The notes below the pieces were generated by a model. It was not told the origin of the DNA and did not search any database. It worked only from the letters and a program-made list of their open reading frames with translations. From Phlebiopsis flavidoalba (lineage: Eukaryota > Basidiomycota > Agaricomycetes > Polyporales > Phanerochaetaceae): a stretch of DNA of 64,000 nucleotides. How positions within the stretch are numbered: the stretch's first letter is position 1; every line of letters starts with the position of its first letter. Positions 32,725-43,311 of this stretch are shown piece by piece. The stretch lies in the NCBI GenBank assembly GCA_035772785.1, contig JAOCPU010000001.1, positions 1,922,001-1,986,000 of the forward strand. Direction: 5' to 3'. The position numbers were made by a program, and so were the translations under genes.

Positions 32725-33411
32725 AGACTCGATTTGATTTCGAGTACCTCGACGACGCGGTCTTCAACAATTAGAGGAGGGGCCAAGTGAAAAGACGGTC
32801 GCGGCGAAGCCGAACGTCGAAGTGGGGTTGGGATATACACAAGTGAAGTCATTCTAGTGCTGGATGAGTGAGCGTCCAACTGCTTCCAAAGGCCACAGGC
32901 CTGTATATATACGCACCAAGTCCGTTGTTACAAACGTTCCTCGTACCAACCTCTGAGTTGCGACTCACTGTTCACGGCGCCTGGCGCAGCTTAGGTCATA
33001 CCGGAATGCATCCCGCGGTCGGTCCAGATACGGCAGTCCGCCACTAAGGCTAACCTCCACCGTGTGAGTCCGAAACCCACCTCGAGAGCGCGAAGTCGCG
33101 CGGATATGCTGTCAGACAGTGGGGGCCGTCTAGCACCCCGAGGTAACTGGCACGGCTCGAACGGACCCAGCTCGGAATCAGGCAGAGGATGCACAGGCCC
33201 CTCCATGAATCCCCTGCATATCCCAGCCGCCCTTTTCTTCGTGTTTGCATCCGCATAGAAAGCGGCGCACGAGAGTCGGTGGATGTCCAGGTGGAGGCTC
33301 AAGGACTTTGCATCCGCGGCGGGTTCAGGCCGAGCTTTTGTATCCGCGGTTCCTTCAAGCGGAGCCTAATGACGGAAGGTGTTGTGGCCGGCCAGCGTGG
33401 CGTGGTCTCTG

Positions 33412-33770
33412 TAGTGATAGGGCAGGGGTAAGGTAACCCTCGAGGGTCAAGGGTAAGGGTCCAGAGGGTAAGGGTAAGGGTCGGCAAAATTGGACCCTTG
33501 AACCCTTTGAGCTGGGGAGGGTACAGTAGACTATTAGTAATATATAGTTATTGGTTTGGTAATGTATTTCTGACATCCTTTCATGTCTTTAAAGCACATT
33601 ATAAGTGTGTATAAGCTCTTAACACTTTGTTATATATGCTCTAACACTGTTATCACAGCTAAGGGTCTGCAGCCAAACCCGTACCCTTACCCTTGGTGGG
33701 AGGGTAAGGGTTTAGAAGGGTAAGGGTAAGGTCCAGAAAAAAAAGGGGGGTTTACCCTCGCCAATCACTA
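33412..33770. mobile_element. Nested hAT-type MITE, 359 bp
   Basis: It lies inside the larger hAT element. The ends are TAGTGATAGGGCAGGGGTAA on the left and, inverted, TAGTGATTGGCGAGGGTAAA on the right. They are flanked by a perfect 8-bp duplication GGTCTCTG (33404-33411 and 33771-33778). Subterminal GGGTAAGGGTAAGGG-type repeats appear near both ends and the core is AT-rich. It has no coding capacity. The 8-bp duplication places it in the hAT superfamily, but its termini differ from those of the host element, so another transposase must have moved it. Confidence 0.88.
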
Positions 33771-34280
33771 GGTCTCTGGCGCGCGGAGCTTGAACGATTT
33801 GATGGCGACCGGCGAAACTAGGTTCAAAGTCAAAGTCACTGACCTTCGACAGCTCTCTACTCACTGCTCACACGGCGGAAACGCCCTTCCAACGCTCTCG
33901 AGACATATCTTGCAATGACTGTGCTAGTACTTGTACACGCCTATGACTGACAGGTATGTTTGCTTCCGGTTTACCGGGCCGGATTGCTCGGGGCAATGTC
34001 TGGATGGCAGTGTGGATGAGCGGGAGGGACGCAATGGGCAACGAGGATGCAAAGGGGAAGCAGGCGGATAGTCAACGGATGGCAAACCCGCCACAGTCAA
34101 GTCCTCTACGTTCTGCCCCACAGTGCAAGCTCCGACCACCGGGGTCCCAGCCAAGGCTTGATGCACGCCGGAGTCCACTCGTGCATTCTGGTGAGCACCA
34201 GTTCAAGAAGACAATATAAATATGAGCTTACAGGATGCCCCCGTCAAGCTGGCAACCTCCCATTCCACGTTCTCTCTCAC

Positions 34281-37200
34281 ATGCCTCCCAAACGATCCGC
34301 CGAAGGCGACATTGAAGGCCGCCTACGACCAAAACGTCGCAGGAATGCGAGCGCGACGCTTGTCCTTTTCGGGACGATCCGTCGGGCTCTGAAGATGTGG
34401 AGGAAGTACTGCCTCCATCGACACCAGCCCCATCAAGTGCTCGAGACTCCTCACCAGACATCGTCGAGATATCCGCCAGTGCGGCGCCGCGCCGATCTAG
34501 CAAGTCTCACTCAGCAAAGCGAGAACAATGGGAAGAACGGTTTAAGGTGGCAGAGCGTACACCGGAACAGGTTCTAGGTACGCCCGCTCTATTACTCACG
34601 TCTATCTTGATACTTACAATGTGGCAATCAGCACTTCAGATGAAGCTCTGGAAGGCGGAGTGCTACAAGCACTTCCAACTGCCGCCAGAGATTGTCAAAT
34701 CGAAAGACGGCACCGAAGCTCTCAAGTATAAATTCATTTGCCGTAAGAGCCCGTGCGTACCCTGGTCTACAATAACCTATTGAATGCTTGCTTACCACTC
34801 GCTCGATAGATCGAAATCAGTCGGGCGTGCGTGCTGGGATGACGGTACCGGTACCGGGAACCTCATGCGCCACGTCAAGGAGTGCGCACCAATGCAGGCC
34901 CCTGCAGGCGAGCGTATACAAGACTTCGCGCAAGGTTCGACCTACACCAAAGAGCGCATGCGCTATCTTTTAGCGTTGTGGGTCGCGCTACGGCGGCATC
35001 GGCCGTATGTTATAGTTCAAGACCCCGAATTACTCGAGATCTTTCCGCATGCTATATGCGAGGGTCGAAGTCCCACACGCAACAACGGTCTCGCGGGACG
35101 TGGTCCGCATTTTCGAGGCTACCAAGGAGCAGCTCGCTGCTACCCTCGAGGTAAGGTGCCGTCCTCTTGAATCTTCTTGTAATGCAACTCACTGCGCGTC
35201 GTCAGGCATACGAAGGCCGCATGCACATTTGCGTGGACGGCTGGACGTCCCCCAACATACACTCATTCCTCGGCATAACCGTACAACGCGTCGAGAAGGG
35301 ACGCATAGTGTCGTGTATCTTGGATTTCATAAAGTAAGCACCCCGCCGTTCGCTCCAGCAAAGCCACTCATAAATTCTACTAGGCTGCGCAAGGCACACA
35401 CCGGCAAATACCTTGCCGAGAAGCTCGCACGATGCCTCAAGGAGTTTCGCATTGACGGCAAGATCCTCGGCATCGCCGCGGATAACGCCTCGAACAATGA
35501 CACTATGGTGTCAGAGCTCGAGAGCCTCCCCGGAATCAATTCGGTCAATACCCGTGTCAGATGCTTTGCACATATCTTGAACCTTGTCGTCAAGGTAAGT
35601 CACGCTGCATCTGCTTTCGAAATGCTTTGCTGACTCGCATCTCACAGGCCATGATCAAACCTTTCACGGCCAAAATCAAGCGCACAGCTGGAGACGCCAT
35701 GGACTTGGACGTGGAAGGAGACGACCAAGACGACGCCGACGACGACGAGTCGGACGATGACGAGGAAGACGATTCGATGGACACCGCTGAAGACGGCGCG
35801 CAACTCACAGACGGCGATACTGCAAGTGGCGCGGCGTTGGCAGACGAGGCCAACGACCCTGAGTTCGATGTTGACGAGGACCGCGAGGCCGCCGACGACG
35901 ACGCTGACATCGACGCAATCATCGCCGCCGTCGAGAACGAGGAAAATCTTACCGACGCGGACCGCAAGCTGGGCCGCTCGTCTGTTACAAAAGTAAGTGC
36001 TCGTGCTTTCCGTGCCCGTTTTCATTTACTCATAACGCCACGTGTTCGATTGCAGCTTACGAAGCTTGCAAAACGGATTTTTCACTCGCCAACACTCCGC
36101 GAGGACCTGGCCGTCAGCTGCGACAAGGCGGGTATCTCTCGAAAGGAGATGGTTCGCTCTGTTGCCACCCGCTGGAACTCGCTCGCCCAGGCCATCGCGC
36201 GTGCCCCTCCTCCTCAAGGCGGCCATCGAGAGGCTCCTCGACATGGCCAAGTACGACAAGGGCGGCCCAGGCGGATTGAAGAATATCAAGCTCACGCCGC
36301 TGGAGTGGCAACTCCTGACCGAGTTGTGGCCCCTCCTGAAGGTCAGTACTCATTCACAACAGGTCCCACCATTGCTAATGCCCGTTTGCCGTAGTTCTTT
36401 TTGCAGGCGACCGAGCATATCTCGAAAATGGAGATACCGCTAATCTACGCGGTCATCCCCATTATCGACGAGCTCACTGTGCGACTCGAGAACGCCATCG
36501 CTAACAAGGCGCTCCTCCGTCCAGTTCGCGCAGCCGCCGTTCGCGGCATCAGGATGCTAAACAAATACTACGAGAAAACCGATGAGTCGATCATGTATCG
36601 CATGGCGATGAGTACGTACCCCTTTGTTTTACTGAACTTAGTACTAACTTTCCTGCCATTGCCAGTGCTGCATCCCAAGTACAAGAAATCTTACTTCGTC
36701 CAGCAGAAAAATACTGGCCGCCCGAGTGGGTCGCCGAGCGGAGCGTCTTCTCCGTGAACAGTGGGAAGCCCACTACAAGCCCAAGACCATCGCGCCTGAG
36801 AGCGCAACTCGTACGGTACGTTATGCACCTATCTAATACATGGGAGCACCGCTAATATTGTCCTTCTTTCGTTAGCTCGACGTCGTCGCAACTTCAGACG
36901 ACGAAGACGACTTCTTTCGCGCCATCGGTGCTGCCCCATCCGATGCTGACCAGGCAGGCGACGTCATCACGACGTACTTTGCCACTGGACCCTCTCAAAA
37001 CCGTGACCGATCCGATCATGTACTGGAGTAGTCAGCTCACTGGCGGCGATCCTATGGCACGCATGGCCTTGGATTTCCTCTCCGCCCCCGCCGCGTCCGT
37101 TGACGTCGAACGCGCGTTCTCGCGTGGCGGCCTCATCACCGTTACCAAGCGACGACACGCCCTTGCGGATCGTTCCGTCCGGGCTGCAACAGTACTCAGT

Positions 37201-37284
37201 TCATGGGCCACACAGACTGGTCTCATTCCAGAGAAAGAGATCATTGCCAGCATCCGTTCGAAGGGCAAGGCGAAAGCGACGTAG
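34281..37284 (+). CDS. hAT transposase with BED-type zinc finger and dimerisation domain
   Basis: ATG at 34281 (MPPKRSAEGDIEGRLRPKRR) starts a basic N terminus. An intron near 34576-34632 leads to the BED-like finger (KYKFICRKSP, then RACWDDGTGTGNLMRHVKEC, 34730-34890). The RNase H-like core has EGRMHICVDGWTSPNIHSFL (near 35215), KILGIAADNASNNDTMV (35460-35510) and RVRCFAHILNLVVK (35550-35595), which includes the conserved CxxH. An acidic block rich in Asp/Glu (35700-35960) follows. Then come MVRSVATRWNSLAQAIAR, KLTPLEWQLLTELWPLLK-like sequence, PLIYAVIPIIDELTVRLENA and MLHPKYKKSYF. The C-terminal hAT dimerisation domain is FLSAPAASVDVERAFSRGGL (37070-37130), and the stop TAG is at 37282-37284. 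About seven introns have canonical borders. A few small indels (for example near 34355 and 36205) are needed to join frames. Confidence 0.93.
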
Positions 37285-37664
37285 ATCTTGTATCATTAGG
37301 CTCGCGGCTAGTAATCACCACCCTACTACTAAACACACCATCTCACCACAAAGCCATGTTGTACATACATTCTGTGTACAAGTTCTTGTACTGTTTTAAT
37401 AGTCATACATTGAATCCCGCCTCTTATCTCACTGCGCGCGAGCGACTGACTTTGCCACTATGGCCACAATTAATGAGCGCCTTTCCGGCGCTTGTGCCTC
37501 TCGCGCATGATGCCTGTCCGACTTTACTCACAAGTGTCACGCTGGCTGCTATAACTAACCTAGAATCATATTCTAAGTGTTTCAAGTGTGATATATGGTA
37601 CACTAGAATGCTCTGATCATCAAATGTAGTCTCCACAAGCAAATACAGATGACCTGTAAAATAT
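37285..37664. other. Internal right region of the hAT element
   Basis: 3' flank of the transposase gene. No further gene seen; the open frames at 37203-37616 overlap the transposase end in other frames. Confidence 0.5.
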
Positions 37665-37814
37665 ACCTGCGGGTATCCCAAATACCTGCGAACTTTGCCA
37701 AAGCCTTGACCTGGATCTGCGGATCAGTACACCTGCGGGTTAAAATACCTGCGGGTCATCATACCTGCGGGTATTGATGGCAGATCCACGGCCGCGGGTA
37801 CCCGCAGGTTACCC
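37665..37814. repeat. Right subterminal repeats (ACCTGCGGGT family)
   Basis: TACCTGCGGGTA, CACCTGCGGGTT, TACCTGCGGGTC and TACCTGCGGGTA occur at 10-60 base spacing, followed by CCGCGGGTACCCGCAGGTT. They mirror the left cluster. Confidence 0.85.
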
Positions 37815-37833
37815 AGATCTGCGCTGAGCTTTA
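37815..37833. repeat. Right terminal inverted repeat of the hAT element
   Basis: Inverted copy of 31988-32006 with one mismatch. Confidence 0.95.
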
Positions 37834-37841
37834 TCCTGTAC
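37834..37841. repeat. Right 8-bp target site duplication TCCTGTAC
   Basis: Identical to 31980-31987. Confidence 0.95.
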
Positions 37842-37970
37842 GGCTATGCCATGATACCCACCTCCATTGGACTCTTTTCTCGCCCGGGCGGTCGAGCTCT
37901 GTTTTTCAATGAAGTACAGTTCTCTCCAGCGTACCCACTCATCACCGAGAGACAGGTTCGGTATCCTTGA
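37842..37970 (+). pseudogene. Unidentified open frame interrupted by the hAT element, 3' part
   Basis: Forty-two sense codons beginning GYAMIPTSIGLFSRPGGRAL and a stop at 37968-37970, exactly in frame with the codons preceding the insertion. A CAG/GTTCGG boundary near 37955 could be a splice donor. Family unknown. Confidence 0.4.
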
Positions 37971-38466
37971 CTCACTGACTAAGGCGTATACTTGAGTAGT
38001 ATCCACATTACATCAACCATTGCATGACACGTCCTCTCACGACTCTTGATGATTATAGCACACATCCTCGCGAATTTAACAACGGGCAAGCGTACTACCA
38101 ATCTAATGTCGAAGTTAGCTTTTTTTCCAAGGACGTCTTCAAGGAGCCCAATCTGTGTTTTTTTTTGAATTTTGTTTTCCAATTATTGTAGAGCGCCCCT
38201 GTTATACAAAAGATATAAATAATACTGTATTTAGTGACTACTCGCCTCGAAGTACCGTCCCAGCTTGTCGCAAAGCCCGTATTGCAGCGGTGTAATTTAC
38301 ATTGTTACACTTGGACTCAACTTGGACTTGCTCTAGGTCCCAACTACCATAATGGGCTTTTGGCCATAAGTCAACGAGGCTATAATTCCCCATGATCACG
38401 TGCTCCTTAAGCGCTCTTTGAGGCGCCGATGACATACAGGAAGCGCCAAGCAGAGAGCGTTCAGTA
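37971..38466. other. Promoter region of QRI7
   Basis: About 500 bases, AT-rich around 38150-38230, without a gene. An open frame on the minus strand (38238-38642) is an overlap of the QRI7 first exon and its upstream region. Confidence 0.5.
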
Positions 38467-40059
38467 ATGTCGCTCGCTCTCCGACGATGCACCCGAGCCA
38501 CACGAGTACTTAGCCTGCTCCGTCGCGGACGCCGCGAATTTACCGTTTTAGCACTTGAGTCATCTGCTGATGATACCTGTGCTGCTGTCGTGACTTCAGA
38601 CCGCCAAATCTTGTCCAATGTTGTCATCAAGCAATTACACAAGTGAGTGTTGGAAAGTTACTTCATGTAGTCAGACCAAACCCCAATGTCTACCCTAGGC
38701 ATGAGGAATTTGGAGGCATTGAGCCCATAGTAGCTCTTAGTGAGCATCAAAAGAATATGGTGAGCAACGTCAAACTTGAGACCATCACTGTGCATCATTG
38801 AACATGAATTGGCCAGCCTTCGGCTATTCGTCAAGCTCTTGACATAGCCAAGATAGAGGTCACAGACGTAGACGGAATTGCTTTAACACCAGAGGTCCTG
38901 GGATGCCGGGATGTCTGAGCGTTTGCTTGAACGCTGCCAAGAACCTTGCTAGTGCTTTGCGGAAACCTCTAATCGGTGTTTCACCACATGGTTCGTATTC
39001 CTTATACGACACTCGCTTGAGAAAACAAGTTGAAAGTAGGACACAGCAAGCGCACGCTCTTACAGCAATTCTCACAGCAAAAGATGCAGCCGAGATGCCC
39101 ATCATCTTCCCTTTCCTCACACTACTCATTTCTGGCGGGCACACACTCATCGTCTTGGTTCTCAGTCCGGACAAGTTTCGCATACTTGCTTCAACGGTAG
39201 ATGAAGCTGTCGGTGAGACCATAGACGCCACCGCCCGCTCAATACGTGTCAAATGGGAAAGGACGTGCCCCGGGAGCTGCCCTAGAGGCACTTGCGAGAG
39301 ACAGCCTACCCGGCGTCGAGGAGCAAGACCTTCCAGTGATCGAACGCCCCAAGCTACCATTCCACGGCCAGCTGAAGTTTTCGTTCGCGGGATTGCACTC
39401 TTGGGTCGACAACTATGTCCTCGCACATGGTCACCCCGTTGACATCTGGTCTGGAAGACCAGGCGCACTTTGACGGAAACTGGAGGGGCCCCAACCCTAA
39501 AAAGCTGCACAAAACGCTGTTTCTTCCTAACCCGCCACACCGAGTCGCCCTAGCGCGCGCCTTTCAAAACGCGGCGTTCCAGATGCTAGAAGACAAGCTC
39601 GTCCTCGCGTTACAATACTGCGATCCGAAGAACTACCCTAAGCTGAAAGTCGACAGGGATCGATCGGAGGTGCTCGAGCTAACCTGGTCCCATTAGGCAT
39701 GTCGTGGTCAGCGGTGGTGTTGGGGGAGCAACTTGACTTTCCGGACTCGGTGGGTATATGCGGCTATAACCCCTGTGTATATTCTGACCTTTCTCCAGTT
39801 TGCAAGAGACCCTACAGACTACAACTTCCCAGATCGTAATCTCACACTGGTGTGTCCACCACCGGAGTACTGCACTGGTACGCTTCCGAACAAACACAAG
39901 CCATACGGACGGTTTTCTGACCCCTTTGCAGATAACGCAGCCATGATTGGTTGGGCTTCTATGCACCGGTTCCTAGCTGGCGAATCTGATGACTACGCTA
40001 TTCGGCACATTAAGAAATGGAGTATAGAGCAGCTTAATGTACAAGACCTTGTAGCTTGA
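38467..40059 (+). CDS. QRI7: Mitochondrial tRNA N6-threonylcarbamoyladenosine synthase (Kae1/TsaD family, QRI7/OSGEPL1)
   Basis: Transfers threonylcarbamoyl to A37 of ANN-decoding mitochondrial tRNAs. ATG at 38467 gives a basic mitochondrial presequence (MSLALRRCTRATRVLSLLRR), then LALESSADDTCAAVVTSDRQ. Introns at 38643-38698 and 38760-38816 flank HEEFGGIEPIVALSEHQKNM. Next come AIRQALDIAKIEVTDVDGIA, GPGMPGCLSV and RKPLIGVHHM. An intron (38991-39046) splits the metal-binding HHMQAH motif. ISGGHTLIVL, FRILASTVDEAVGETIDATA, APGAALEALA and PFHGQLKFSFAGLHSWVDNY follow, then PPHRVALARAFQNAAF, VVVSGGV and CTDNAAMIGWASMHRFLAG (spliced across 39878-39931), with stop at 40057-40059. Single-base insertions near 38890, 38980 and 39730 and a slip near 39260 break the frame; the conserved residues are all present, so consensus error is the simplest explanation. 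Confidence 0.93.
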
Positions 40060-40399
40060 TGATGTGTACGCACTACCCGCCTCCACTCATAACGCGTTCG
40101 TACATCAGAATTTCCATCTCGCAACCAGCACCCATTTAGTCAAGGTGAGGGACAATGATAGATTACTTCCAGGAATGTGCATTGCGTGATGTACAACGAC
40201 AACAATTTGACTAGGATACAACAGTCCATCTACAACTACATATTACAAAGCCGTACTTTTTGATTTTCTAGGATTTTTGGTGAATGATAGATATCCGAGT
40301 AGGCGGAAGCGACAACGCGATGGAACACATTCTGTCGTGAGATGTCGGTGGGTGAAAAGGGATGCTGAACAGGACTACTGGACACATGGGAGACGTGTC
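40060..40399. other. Convergent intergenic spacer between QRI7 and the sulfate permease
   Basis: Tail-to-tail 3' ends; no gene or recognisable repeat. Confidence 0.6.
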
Positions 40400-43234
40400 T
40401 TATGAGACATTCCCGCTTGTCCGTCGACAAGGAAGGCGACGCTGGGGGTCGATGAAGACGTCCGGCGAAGACACCGACTCGGCGGCTGCGCGCACAGCGG
40501 AGACGACGTCGAAGTGGTAAAGACTAGAGGGGGGCGTATCATGCAGCGCGATGGGCTGTTCGTCGCGCTCTCTATCCTCGTGACGGCAAGAGTCCGAGCC
40601 GACGATGGGCGTTCTCGACGTCGATCTTCTCGCGGCGCAAGGAGGACTCGCGAACGTCGCCGTTACGAGACGACCTGCACGAGCTCGGCGGGGCGCTGAG
40701 GCGATGATGATCGGCCGATACCGAAGCCACAGCCCGCGACGAGGGCTCTACGTATCCATGGGGAGAGGACAGTTGCAAAGTGGAACTGTGGAAGGACGTT
40801 GTGTCAACATATTGCTAACAGATTTTAGGATATGATGCGTTACCTCCACTGGGTGGTTTGCCCATCGCTCGCTCGACCTCGTTAGTATAGTTCACGAGTG
40901 TCAATGAGAGCTTGGACGGCAGTAGTGTCGATGTGGGATCTGAAGGAGATATGTCAGGCTCTGGGCGCAGTGGACAGATAAGATGTCACTCACACTCACC
41001 GGAGGAAATCCAGGACGATGCATGGCTGCAGAGTTACCGGCTTGACCTCATTCTCAGCAGCGAGGTCCTGGGCCAGGCTTCGGGCCGGGGTCGTTCCATG
41101 GCCTGTCGCTCATCCGAACCTGGGACATATCCGTTCCTCTGCGCATGTTGGACTTGACGTAATCGACGATGGTAGAGTTTCAGGATGGACGAATTCGGGT
41201 AAAGGAAGCTCTCCTCGAAGCGGTACACGACGACGCCAGGCGCAGGTGCGCGCGGGCTTGACGGACACGTTCATGAGGCTCGCCTTGGGGTTCAATGGGA
41301 CGTAAACGTCACGCGACTCGGCAGAGGGCGACTCGGATGCACGCAGGGTGACTTTGCCGAGGAAGTATCCTCGCGGCCGTGCAACGCGCACGAGGAGGAG
41401 GGCCAGAGAGGTGCAGATGGAAGTGTAGATCCCGTTCTCGATCGTCGAGAAGACGGTGACGAGAACGGCCGCAGCCCAGATGATGAACTCGAGAGGTGAC
41501 ACGCGCCAGAAGGAGTAGACCTGCTTCGGTTTCGCGACGAGGTCGGCGACAGCGTGGATGATAATAGCGGAGAGTCCAGCGCTGGGAATCCAGAAGAAGG
41601 CGGGGGTAAGACCATACAAAGCAACGATGACTACGATCGCGCGTGAGAAATGCCGGCAGCGGGAGTGCGGACACCCGATTTGGACTTCAGGGCGGAACGG
41701 GGAGAACGAGCCCGTAGCAGGGTAGGCACCAAACAGCGTTCCAAGTGTGTTCGTGACGCCGAGTGATAGCGATGAGTTCTTGGTTAGGGTTGATCTTGTA
41801 TCCGTTCACGCGACCGAAAGCTAAATTGAGTTGTTAGTATGAGGAAGTTCTCGTGGTGAACGGTGACGTACATTTCGAAATGGCAATGTGTTCCAGCAAC
41901 AGAATAATTGTAGCCACGGGCAGCTCTGGAGCGAGCGCAGAGATAAGGTCTCTATCGATGACGGGAGTGCCGACATGCTTGCAAGCCACGGGGGTACGTT
42001 CTGTAAGATCTTGATTGGGTATTTCCCGAGTGACTCTTCCGGTGTCGGCAGTACAACCAAGACGCAATAGTGAGAACGATGATGACGAAGGCATTGCGGA
42101 AGGTCGAGATGAAGAAGAAGAGCGCTCTAATTGAGATGTATGATTAGAAACCAATGAGAACCACAGAAAACGAGAACGTACGGCGTCTAGGGTAACGGCG
42201 TGAGAGCCTAGTCGCAAGTCATACGAATGAGGTACAGCGAGACGAGTCCGGTAATACCGAAGGCGGCATCGAGCTTGGTTTGCGGGAGGTACTTCAGAGA
42301 ATTGATGATGACTTTGTACGCTTTGCAGCTCGCGTGCTGAGGGGATAATGAGAATGCTGGGGGGCAGCGTAGAGAAAGAAAAGACTCACTTGAATCCGCT
42401 CTCACCAAGGAGCCCGGGAACCTGGCCAGCTACTACGATGTTTGATCGCAGAGCCCGTCATGAACCCGCTGACCGCTGGTGCAGGACATGAACTCGACGA
42501 TCCATCCGAGACGAAGCAAGCCAATGCCTAGCACGATGAAACCGCAGATGAAAGCGACCGTGGTGGCAATTTGGGGACCGTCCCATACGCCGGGGAGGGC
42601 TTTTGTCAACGTGTGCGATGATTTGGGAGACAGTGGAGCGACATGACTGCGACAGGACCGATAGAGACATCCTTGGATGTAGCGAATAGCTTACCGAGGC
42701 GATCCGCGATGTCAATATTGGAGTTGAGATGAGGTAGACATGCACGTACACAGTAGATCAAAACACCGATGAAAGCGGAATAGAGACCGTACTCCGCAGG
42801 AAGAGTGGCGATCTGGAGGAAGGTCAGACGACATGGCGAGCGGGGCGAGTGTCCGGACGCACCTGAGCATAAGACATGCTCTGAGGGACGACAACAATGC
42901 CAACGGTGAGACCAGCCACAAGGTCACCGTACAACCATCCCACATCTGCATGAACGATGAGCACCCGGCTCACAGAAGAGCGCGCTCCACATACTGTAGC
43001 GAGTAATCCATGACGTGATCGGGAAGAGCGCGACTGGGCGTAGCTGATGGCCTGTGAGAAGCAGACATTAACGCCAAAAATGAGGACAAAACGCGAGGGT
43101 GGGCGCACATCTTGTTTTGGGTTGGCGGAGATACCACGAACCCAGTGGCCGATGGAAACGGTGGAGACAGAGTCTTCGGGATAGCCAATGACACCCTTTC
43201 CCCATGTCTTGAATCTGGAGTACGCTGAAGCCAT
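40400..43234 (-). CDS. SulP-family sulfate permease with C-terminal STAS domain
   Basis: Proton-coupled sulfate uptake at the plasma membrane. ATG at 43234 gives MASAYSRFKTWGKGVIGYPE and DSVSTVSIGHWVRGI. After an intron the SulP signature reads GWLYGDLVAGLTVGIVVVPQ and SMSYAQ (42860-42940). TVSQIIAHVDK (near 42630), GSAINIVAGQVPGL-like sequence, ALFFFISTFRNAFVIIVLTI-like sequence, VATIILLLEHIAISK (41890) and INPNQELIAIGVTNTLGTLF-like sequence (41700-41800) follow. So do GLTPAFFWIPSAGLSAIIIH (41570-41620) and FWRVSPLEFIIWAAAVLVTV. The STAS domain includes YRFEESFLYPNSSI (41190) and HIDTTAVQALIDTRE (40895-40945). The C terminus (FDVVSAVRAAAESVSSPD) stops at 40400-40402. Length and topology fit fungal Sul1-like permeases. 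Many one-base slips are present; all landmarks are in order. Confidence 0.88.
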
Positions 43235-43302
43235 ATTGTGCCTTGGTGGGGAGGTACCAGAGTGGAGGTGGATGGGGATGATTGAGGAGATGCAGCCATG
43301 GG

Positions 43303-43311
43303 ATATATATA
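43303..43311 (-). promoter_or_regulatory. TATA-like element upstream of the sulfate permease
   Basis: ATATATATA about 70 bases upstream of the permease ATG on the minus strand. Position and sequence fit a TATA box; not proven. Confidence 0.45.

Larger units (their letters stand above)
32159..34280. other. Internal left region of the hAT element
   Basis: Apart from the minus-strand frame at 32257-32724 and the nested MITE at 33412-33770, this 2.1 kb has only overlapping short frames on both strands. No host-like gene is recognised. The last few hundred bases should contain the transposase promoter. Confidence 0.5.
31988..37833 (+). mobile_element. Complete autonomous-type hAT transposon, 5,846 bp
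   Basis: Terminal inverted repeats of 19 bp differ at one position: TAAAGCTCTGCGCAGATCT at the left and, inverted, TAAAGCTCAGCGCAGATCT at the right. They are flanked by a perfect 8-bp duplication TCCTGTAC. Both subterminal regions hold repeated ACCTGCGGGT motifs. The element carries one large multi-exon transposase (34281-37284), an unassigned minus-strand frame (32257-32724) and a nested 359-bp MITE. The perfect duplication and near-perfect termini suggest recent insertion. Confidence 0.95.

Noticed and set aside
33420..33740. GGGTAAGGGTAAGGG repeats suggesting interstitial telomere sequence
   Set aside because: The unit is not TTAGGG, copies are few, and they sit symmetrically inside a MITE with terminal repeats and an 8-bp duplication.
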